DNA of 64,000 nt from Porites lobata (Eukaryota; Cnidaria; Anthozoa; Scleractinia; Poritidae): assembly GCA_942486035.1 (NCBI GenBank), contig CALNXK010000069.1, positions 1,177,501 through 1,241,500 on the forward strand, written 5' to 3'. Shown here in pieces: positions 56,477 to 64,000 of the stretch (its first letter is position 1; the number at the start of each line of letters is the position of its first letter). A program made the position numbers and the translations under genes. The notes under the pieces are model-generated. The model worked only from the letters and a program-made list of their open reading frames with translations, did no database searches and was not told the DNA's origin.

Positions 56477-57353
56477 CCGAACTGGTTGTAAGAGACGGAC
56501 CATTACAAAAGTTATGGGGAGTGGAGTATTTTAAAGCCGCATATCGAAGAATATTTTTTCCTCGACATTTCCCTTGCTTAAACTTTGTTAGGCCAATGCT
56601 GGAGTATTTGTAAGGCTACTCGGCATGCATGAAGTTTTTTTTTCAGAATGTTTCCTTGCACGAATATATATAGCATTTATATGACCTCAAAAAACTGGAA
56701 AAAACAACTCTTGGCGATATTTTGTCTATATTAAAAGAGTTCGTCAGGGCAATTAAATATATTTTTGTAATTCTTTCCCGCTCCAAAACTTTGCTAATTA
56801 TCTGTCCCTTTCCCTATACAAATGGAGCAGTGCATGGCAGAGATTTACCACACACGCGAAGAGGTACTCTTCATGGGCCCTCTTCAACTGGTGTCAAACA
56901 CGTTTTAGGATAGATACCCTTAAGGGTCATTGAAAGACACCACCAAAGCTCTCATGACTCTTGCATGGTTTCTTCCTTTTTCTTTTCTTTCTTTAACTCT
57001 AGGGATTTCGGAAGAAGAATGACCCTAGAAAGGGGCTTGAGGGCTCCGACATGGGTACGATTGGCACCCCTATCCAGGGAAGAACCTCCACCTCAGTGAA
57101 GTCATCTTTGTCTCTATTAAAGCAGAAGTAAGTTACGATTTGGATCTGTGATACAACGGAAATTCTGAATACAAGATGATGTTTTTGTTCATGAAATTTT
57201 AAACGGAGATGGCTTAGGTGTTCCCAATCCCGTTCCCAGATGCCGCGATCCTTTTGGTCAGCGACAGGGATCGGGACCTCTGGGATAATCTGTTTGCCGA
57301 CAACAGGATTCTTGTTGTCGTCCCGACTGCGCAGGCCCGAACCAGTTTGGAAA
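56477..57353. other. spacer before RecQ-like pseudogene
   Basis: No gene recognised. The stretch around 57240-57353 reads as an upstream leader of the helicase copy. Confidence 0.4.
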
Positions 57354-58275
57354 ATGGCGTCTAAGTCGGAGGATTTGTTTCACGAGGCGATTAAGTTCTC
57401 TTTGGAAAAACTTGGCAAACCAGACCTGAAACTAAAGAGGGAACAATTTGAAGCCATAAGGGCTCTCTGTGTTGAAAGAAAGGACGTTTTAGCTGTATTG
57501 CCGATGGGTTTTGGTAAATCTTTAATTTATCAAATTTTGCCCGCAATATTTGATTTCCTTCGAAACAGAAGGGACAAGCAAGAAGAAAACTCTGTCGTTA
57601 TAGTTGTTTCTCCTCTTAATGCCTTAATAAAGGGCCAACTTAAAAAATTAGAAGGATTTTTAAGTGTCTGTGTTGTGCAAAGTGTGAAAGACAAGGAAGG
57701 AGAGAATAAAGTAAATTTGCCTCAAGATGTGAGGAAATGCAAGTGCCACTAAATGTGGCATGGTGGAAATATTGGGGCTTTCAAATCCAAAAATTGTTGA
57801 AAGTAACCTAGACAGAGCAAACATTTACTGTGCATCGCACACTCGTTCTGACAAAGGTGATGAGAAACTTGATTCAATTTTGGAACCCATAGTTACTGAG
57901 TTGAAAGCCTATAAGGTAAATATGCCCCTTACACTGATTTATGGAAGCCTTGAAACTATTTCCGACTGCTTTCTGTATTTTAGCACAAAGAAGGGTGAAG
58001 ATCAATTTTATCTGCCCAATGCTGAACCCTTGGCCAAAAACAGATTGTTACCCAATATCATGCTCAATATCCCGAAAGTGAATGCTCTAGGATTGTGGAG
58101 GAATTGGTGCAGGGGACTTCAACCCATCATGTTCTTTTTGCAACCATTGCTTTTGAACTAGGTATTGACTGTAATGACATTCGAAGAGTTGTACACATTG
58201 GGGTGCCATACTCAATGGACGATTATTGTCCAGAAGTGGGCAAAGCTGGAAGAGATGGTCTACCTGCAGGGGCTG

Positions 58276-58281
58276 ACATAT
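58276..58281 (+). repeat. possible target-site duplication ACATAT, left
   Basis: ACATAT occurs at both edges of the insertion (58276-58281 and 60618-60623), and removing one copy plus the insert restores a sensible helicase frame. The terminal sequence is itself partly palindromic (ATATGTGACC), so the exact boundary could shift by a few bases. Confidence 0.5.
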
Positions 58282-60617
58282 GTGACCACAGGAATTTGAT
58301 GCTAAAGGTGAAAGCACGCTCACGACACGCTTGCACGACACTCTTAGCGTGCCGTAGATCACGAATATGCCCATATTAAATTGAAAAAACAAAGACGGAC
58401 ACGCTTGCCTTTGTTTTGATAAATTTAACACGCTAGACCTTTTGTTTTTTTGTAGCGTGCCATATGTCACGGTAAGTGTGCGAATTATAGCACGCTTAGC
58501 GTGCAATTTCGGTAAGGCACGCTGAACACGCTTGATTACTAAAGCTACTAAGATGATAAAAATGGCTTGGGTTTTCAGCGGATTTAATCAGCATAGATAA
58601 CTGGTCAAAGTGAATCAAATATACCAATTGAGACTGTTTTGGAATTTGATAGTAGCCATTTGAAAATCACCACTTAATGGTCATCTGTAATGCGAGATCA
58701 GTGTGCACCAATTCCTCCGGCTGTTGACTGGAATCGCATTAGACCTGCTATCGCATGCGAGGCACTGAAGTTATGTCCCCTGAAAATTATAGTGATGCCG
58801 CCGGAATATTTATTAGCAGTAATGCACAGAGAAATGAAGGTGAATAAATTAGTTTAATATATTTCTTTAAGCCATGCTGAGACGAACGAAGGTAATTAAA
58901 TCGGAGAAACAAAAACTGCCTAGAATTTTCTATAGGTTGAGGAAGTCTAAACATTTCTAGATGACCTTTCCATGCATGTACAATCAGTTCGAAGCTTATC
59001 TAATAAATTCTTTACGATTTTCTGAAGTTTAATTTTTTTCCATTTCACTCCCCAGGTTAAGCTATTTTTCGTAGAGAAAGGAATCCTAAAATTTTCGGAA
59101 CCGAAAACACGATAAAATTTTAACTTTCCTAAAGCTTTCAATTGGAAGCTAAATTTTTCGGGAAAATATTGCTGAAGCCCTTGTAATGTCCAAAAGGCTG
59201 AAGTTGTCTTGGCTTGCGTGGACCTATTATTTTCAGAGAGAGAATTGGCCAACGGCAACACGGCAGGAACTTTTGGCTTCGAAGAGCTTAATGAAGAAAA
59301 GATGCGATTTCTGTCATCAAACTTGCGCCATAAGTTTGATTTGATTTTGTAGACTATTTCTTTAGAAATTAGTTTCTGTGTAAACATTTGGTTGTAAACA
59401 TAAAAGCGACTGTTTCTTTTTGTCTTATCTTAAATTAATTTACTCCTCAAGGCACTACCAAGTTTCAGGAGGGTAACAAATCCACTCGTGCATCAACGTA
59501 AAATAGAAATTTAAAAGACGCACTAAACTAGCGCGACATAATAAAAAAATATTTTCGCGCCGCTTAAATAATAGTTTGCTACACAGCCATTTTCAGTGGA
59601 AGGAGCGTTGCGTGACGAAACTAAAAAGGCCGTGTAGCAGACTATTTTAAGACACTTAAATAATTGTAGCCATAATACTTCTGATGACGCTAAATCGGTC
59701 GCTGTAACTTCATAGTGCAAATGTTTGTTTAGATGGTTGTAAAACAGATGGTAACCACAAGAAAGACAACAGGATGATTACGGAATTTGGACAATAAGCC
59801 TGAAGCATACGCGATGTAATATTTAAAGAAGAACAAATTTACATACATTATTTTAATGCCGGTTTCGCTTTTTGTGTTATTGCCAGCCGGATCAATTAAC
59901 CCACATTGAAACCGTTTTGGAATTTTGGTACATCTAGAAAAGCAGGCTAGTTTTCATTTGATCACTACGATCCTTGCAATCGCTAGAAATAAATACAATT
60001 TAGCGATCCTGGCTCTTGATGATTGCTATTTGATCGCTGCGATTGCTGCGATCAGCGAAAAAGTGACTTAATTAAGTCCGAAAGATCACTGTTTCTGAGA
60101 AAATTGTAAATATGTTTTAAATTAAGGAAAGTTAAGATAACCTTTGCACAGCTTCGTCAGTAAACATTTCTGGAAAGAGATTTGATTTTGCAATGCTAAT
60201 AGAGTTCTACCCATAAATCCAGTAGGCCCCACCGTTCAGTGTTTATACTTTTCAAGCGACAAACTTTTTCTTTCTCGATAGTTACCAAAAAAGGGTGCCG
60301 TTCATAATCATTTATGGTTCCTTTTTGTAGAGGAAATTTATTTAGCGTGTAGATAACACGCCTTGCATGCTTTTGCGCACACTGAAAGCGTGCTGTGCTT
60401 TTTCGCACGGAGCTTTTGTTTGAAAACTTTAACACGCTCTTTTGTTCGACTTGCTCACGCTTAATTGTCTCAAGCGTGTCCTCTGAAACAAAAGAAATTG
60501 CTAATGAGGCAAGATTGCAAGCATGCTAAAGCGTGTTAAAATAAATTCTTTTGTTTTAAAGTGAAAGCGTGTCGTGCGCGTGCTTTCACCTTTAGCATTA
60601 AAATCCTGTGGAGGGTC
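58282..60617. mobile_element. 2.3-kb inverted-repeat element with CACGC-rich ends
   Basis: The left end reads GTGACC-ACAGGAATTT, then ATGCTAAAGGTGAAAGCACG. The right end in reverse complement reads GACCCTCCACAGGATTTTA, then ATGCTAAAGGTGAAAGCACG. About 230 bases inside each end are dense in CACGC/GCGTG motifs in both orientations (for example GACACGCTTGCACGAC, TAGCACGCTTAGCGTGC), typical of subterminal binding sites. The middle has no recognised transposase. The element sits inside the RecQ pseudogene. Confidence 0.75.
58947..59387 (-). CDS. uncharacterised open frame inside the CACGC element
   Basis: A 146-codon frame on the minus strand, starting MFTQKLISKEIVYKIKSNLW with a basic, mixed composition. 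I recognise no domain. It could be a captured exon, a small element protein, or chance. Confidence 0.2.
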   Translation of the reverse strand: MFTQKLISKEIVYKIKSNLWRKFDDRNRIFSSLSSSKPKVPAVLPLANSLSENNRSTQAKTTSAFWTLQGLQQYFPEKFSFQLKALGKLKFYRVFGSENFRIPFSTKNSLTWGVKWKKIKLQKIVKNLLDKLRTDCTCMERSSRNV

Positions 60618-60623
60618 ACATAT
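60618..60623 (+). repeat. possible target-site duplication ACATAT, right
   Basis: Partner of 58276-58281. The helicase frame continues directly from here as HIYYNSYDIS. Confidence 0.5.
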
Positions 60624-61385
60624 ATTACAACTCATATGACATCTCCAAATCAAGAAAAAAATGACAGATGTGATGAGAAACTACGTCAAGTCAAAAGAAG
60701 GTAAAAGAAAAATGATTCTGAATTATTTTGATCATAAAGTTCCTTCCACCCAAGGACCAGCACATATGTGCTGTGATTTTCACAGTGCTCAGTGTGCTTG
60801 TGATGACTGCCTATTGGCAAGAACTGCAGATGACATGGACTGTGCAGATACCAGGTACCCTGATCAACCATGTGATTCTTCAAGAGATCAGTCAGATAAT
60901 GAGCCAACTCCTTTGTTCAGTGAGAGTATTCAAGCAGAAATCAAAAAGGCCGTATAAATTACAGACTGAAATTACAAAGTGAAGTAGGCAAGAGTACAGC
61001 TGACAGTGCGGCCCTCTCAAGTGGATTTTCTATCAATGTTATTGAGTTAGTTCTGCAACACCTTCCCGAATTGGCATCTGTTGAAAAAGTTGAAAAAATT
61101 GTCCCTGTATATAGTTCTAAGATTGCAAGGGAGGTTTTTTGAATTATTCAGAAGCATACTTCACCCCAAGCTCTAGCATAGCATAAAAATAATAATTATA
61201 ATTAACAAACAACGTGACTGTAGGGTACATTTAAGTGGATCAACCCCATCGTATTTTCTTAATATCTTAAACAATATCGCTTCCTTCTTTTAAAGGCTAT
61301 AGATATAATTAGTTACTTGTAGTAACATCAAAGAAGACTAATTCTCATGGAAGCCCTAGAAAACAAATGTCAAATCTGAAAATAT

Positions 61386-61510
61386 GTGACCCTCCACGGG
61401 GTTTCAAGGAATAAGGTGAATGCACGCACATGGCATGTTATAACACGCTCGCACGCCAATGGCATGACACGCTTACCGGGCGGGTATGCGCATAAAAACA
61501 ATTGATACTG
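61386..61510 (+). mobile_element. second, partial end of the CACGC element family
   Basis: TGTGACCCTCCACGGGGTTT, then AAGGTGAATGCACGC and several CACGC/GCGTG-like motifs follow the same order as the end at 58282, but about 25% different. I could not find its partner end before the window edge, so it is either truncated or continues as an unrecognised element toward about 61640. Confidence 0.55.
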
Positions 61511-62640
61511 GGAAGTGTGTTCGTAGCCATTGGTCACGTCTGGTTAACACGGTAGAGGTTTGTTTTTAACATGCTATGTTCCTTTGTTTCCTCAACACGG
61601 TAGAATTCTTAACACACTATTATATATATCTCACCTTGTACAACTCAGCTTACTAATCGTTACTTCTGTTTGTCAGCTTCTTCTTTGAGAATGGTTTTGT
61701 TCAAGTATATTACTTACAGAATATAAGCAAAAATGAAGAAAATCTATCGTCCTATTCGAAAGTTTTAATAAGAAAAGGAAAACATTACAGAAAATCACGG
61801 CTCTTTCCCTCAGGATTTTCACAATCAATACACTGATTCTATTTCTTAAGTTGCAATTTTCAGATTACACTCTTCCAAATTTGCATAAAGCAAACGTGAG
61901 TAATAGGCAACGCAACACTATCCATTTGAATGAGAAGAGCGTGAATTACACTGGCTTCTTTGATTCTCCGTGTTTTTTATGTAGAACAAGTTGTTGGCAA
62001 CAAAATATTTTGTTTGTAATGTAAACATGCAGAGAGCAAAAGTGTTTGGGTTTCTTTTGAAACGTTTTGTTTACATAGGATATCTTTAGCTTAGATTTTT
62101 CGTCTGATAAGGGACCGTGGAGTTCATAGTCTGCTACATGAGCAAAAAATCCACTCCATGATCGGCGCTTGTGTACGTGTGTTGTTTTAAAAAGGGCAAA
62201 ATAAGAGTTTAAAGCCGATAAACTTGTGCAAAGGAGGTCAAACAAATCTTGAAAACATTGAGTTAAATGACCGCTCGAACAAGTGAATTTTTTTGAATGA
62301 ATAGCGTAACTCGTCTCCCATGCATGTCATTCGACAGAAAATTCAAAGGAATGCCATAATACAGATGACCAAGCCGTTCGAACGGCCTAATGTCTTCAAC
62401 AAACGGGTGACCAAGTCGTTTGAACTGATTGATGTTTCTAACTAACCGGTAGGCTCGCAGCTCTTACAAGGTCGGATCTGATTGGTTCTTGCAATTGTTC
62501 GGCGCCGGGCGTGGCAGCCAATCAGAGATCACTATTTCACTGTTTCAGCAGTCGCGTCCTACTCACTGCAACTAACATAACTAAGTCAATGTTAGAGGTC
62601 TAGCATCGGTCTACATCAAAGAAATATATTAGTTTTTGTA
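61511..62640. other. no gene recognised
   Basis: AT-rich sequence. A short tandem duplicate of a GACCAAG(C/T)CGTT(C/T)GAAC-type unit lies at about 62367-62425. The minus-strand frame at 61946-62245 has no recognisable motif. Confidence 0.4.
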
Positions 62641-62699
62641 CATCGGACTGTACGCATATTGTTTGAGAGAAAGAAGAAGAGATTGTTCGTTTGTATTGA

Positions 62700-62845
62700 A
62701 GAAGAAGGAGGCTAGAGGAAGAAGAAGAAGGCTTCTCTCAAACACTACGCATAGCTGTGCTAGAAGGCTAAGCTAGAGGAAGAAGACATACGTACCGACG
62801 AAGGAGAAGGCTTCTCTCAAAAAATAAGCATAGATGTGGTAGGTA
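62700..62845 (+). repeat. imperfect tandem duplication, purine-rich
   Basis: Two copies of a unit containing GGCTAGAGGAAGAAGA (second copy AGCTAGAGGAAGAAGA), AAGGCTTCTCTCAAA and GCATAG, spaced by about 65 bases. Position in a GAA-rich stretch suggests slippage or a local duplication. Confidence 0.6.
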
Positions 62846-64000
62846 TGCTTATCTTTCATGCAGTTGTCTTATACCTCTTCGCTACCTCCTTGTTGTGAGA
62901 CTTGACATTTCTCCTTTATTTCGGTTAGGGCTTTCACATACATAAGTTATCATCTGTTTTTAGCGTAGGATGTTCATTGTTAAGTTGAGATGTAGCCTTT
63001 GATTTTGGCGATATATATCCTTAAAGTGATCGCTATACGATCGAGTTACGAGACTTTTGAATTTTTTTTCTTATGAGACTTGTTTTTTCTTTCTTCTAGA
63101 CCAAGACGGATACCAGCATTTGTAGTCTGCCATCGACATCCTGATCTAAATGGTAAGCTTTCTACGCACGAAAGTAATCTTCTATTAATTATACACTAGT
63201 CAGTTGCAACCACGACCTCCAACCCTCCGGGGAATAGTGTAAAGGCCATCCCCATAAAATGTTTCGTTTCCCATCGCCCGTCCAACCCATTTTTTTGGAA
63301 AAGTAAAAAAATAATAATAATTCCAGAATCACTTGTAAAGAAGCAAGTACCTTAATTTATTAACACACGATCTTCCAGTTGTCTTATTAACCCCAATTGT
63401 CTTAAATTATCATCGACACTTCGTTTTTGTAGCCTTTTTAGACGTTTGATAGTCCTGGTAATATACATCTTTTACCATCTGATTATATCTTGAAGACTAA
63501 ACGTGAGATTTAATATGCAATCATGTGTTCATTCTTTTTTCTTGGCCCGACCGACCGACCCACCTTCACGAGAGGGAGGGCGATGGGAAACGAAATATTT
63601 TATGGGGATGGCCAAAGTATCCTTGTAATTTGAAGGATTTATCCCAGGTCCCAGGGACAGGTTCACATGGTAATTACCCCCCCCTAATAAGCTGTCTGTC
63701 GTCAGATCTCTCCTCCATACAGAAACCAAAAAAAGCCATATATGAACCGACATATTTTAAAAACTTTCAGATACTGATCAAAATGAGTTCATCAGTGATG
63801 ATAAAGATTCATGTACTGGTCTACAAATCATGCATTTTTGGACAAACACGAGTGTACATTTGTATTTTGCTTAAATTTGTTGTATTAGTCACAAATGCTT
63901 GGACTGACACAGCCATATCATAAATAGCATAGCCCAGGAGAATGTTGGGCAGCATCAGTCTCTTATCTTATCAAAGTTGTTAATTCTTCGCAAGGGAGTG
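62846..64000. other. window end: possible orphan exons, no clear gene
   Basis: Two short open stretches have splice-like borders: about 63101-63152 (TTCTTCTAG before PRRIPAFVVCHRHPDLNG, then GTAAGC) and about 63770-63863 (AACTTTCAG before a frame with EFISDDKDSCTGLQIMHFW). They may be exons of a host gene running off the window, but the evidence is weak. Confidence 0.25.
63241..63613. repeat. inverted-repeat pair, MITE-like
   Basis: AAGGCCATCCCCATAAAATG with TTTCGTTTCCCATCGCCC at 63241-63279 is mirrored at 63578-63613 (GGGCGATGGGAAACGAAATA, TTTTATGGGGATGGCC). About 300 bases of AT-rich sequence separate the arms. Confidence 0.7.

Larger units (their letters stand above)
57354..61175 (+). pseudogene. 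RecQ-like DNA helicase pseudogene, split by an insertion
   Basis: It starts MASKSEDLFHEAIKFSLEKL at 57354. Motif I reads VLPMGFGKSLIYQILPAIFD (Walker A Lys present), followed by VVIVVSPLNALIKGQ (motif Ia). After KCKCH a stop (57750) and an apparent deletion remove the motif II DEAH and motif III region. Sequence resumes at about 57763 with the second RecA domain: SNLDRANIYCASHTRSD, MPLTLIYGSLETISDCFLYF, and after a frame change TSTHHVLFATIAFELGIDC and VVHIGVPYSMDDY, then CPEVGKAGRDGLPAG, which replaces the usual EAGRAGRDG. A 2.3-kb element (58282-60617) interrupts here. The zinc-binding tail resumes with YYNSYDISKS, KMILNYFDHKVPS, AHMCCDFHSAQCACDDCLL. Two frame changes or stops follow up to about 61175. 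Intact relatives unwind DNA; this copy cannot hydrolyse ATP normally. Confidence 0.8.

Noticed and set aside
1..64000. tRNA, rRNA or snRNA genes
   Set aside because: I looked for B-box-like GGTTCGAAnCC patterns with plausible cloverleaf context and found none convincing; a covariance-model search was not possible.

Overview
This is eukaryotic genomic DNA. It is AT-rich, full of introns, and made up almost entirely of nested, decaying transposable elements with very little host coding sequence. The mixture points to a cnidarian such as a stony coral or sea anemone: Ngaro/DIRS and Penelope retroelements, an ISL2EU-type THAP transposon with a YqaJ nuclease, RecQ-like helicase copies, many small inverted-repeat elements, and kinase and HECT-like gene pieces. 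That assignment is an inference from family content. I saw no rRNA, tRNA or CRISPR.

Layout. 0-2.3 kb holds a Ty3/gypsy-like integrase remnant and then no gene. 2.3-10.5 kb is a tyrosine-recombinase retrotransposon (Ngaro/DIRS type) whose recombinase gene is split by a Penelope-like element; a 145-bp duplication of the target flanks that insertion. 10.5-13.4 kb carries mirrored short tandem arrays around a protein-kinase fragment. 13,369-31,036 is a 17.7-kb DNA transposon with a 6-bp target duplication (AATTTT) and inverted repeats 2-2.9 kb long, each filled with a GGAACAGTA-type satellite. Inside it, two broken genes are arranged divergently: a DDE-transposase/OTU-protease/CXC fusion on the minus strand and a DUF3987-like ATPase on the plus strand. 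I cannot place this element in a named superfamily.

31-37 kb contains the best candidate host gene (32.7-36.0 kb), whose six main exons and one microexon join in consistent phase, preceded by a 21-bp minisatellite. 38.1-39.9 kb has an unrecognised Cys-rich multi-exon gene. 40.6-42.2 kb is a wreck of the same transposase-like family that is better preserved at 49.3-53.9 kb. 42.2-47.1 kb is an ISL2EU-like element: its THAP/DDE_Tnp_4 transposase is dead but its SAP/SWIM/YqaJ nuclease reading frame is open. 47.6-56.5 kb is a second long-inverted-repeat element (8.9 kb) carrying one multi-exon gene that encodes an RNase-H-fold-like domain, a C2H2 finger and a SAP-like tail. 57.3-61.2 kb is a RecQ-like helicase pseudogene that lost its DEAH region and was then split by a 2.3-kb inverted-repeat element with CACGC-rich ends. 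The last 2.8 kb has small repeats and, at most, orphan exons.

Most element genes here carry frameshifts or stops, so the window reads as a graveyard with several layers of nested insertion. Two large elements with long inverted repeats and unusual gene sets are the main points of interest.
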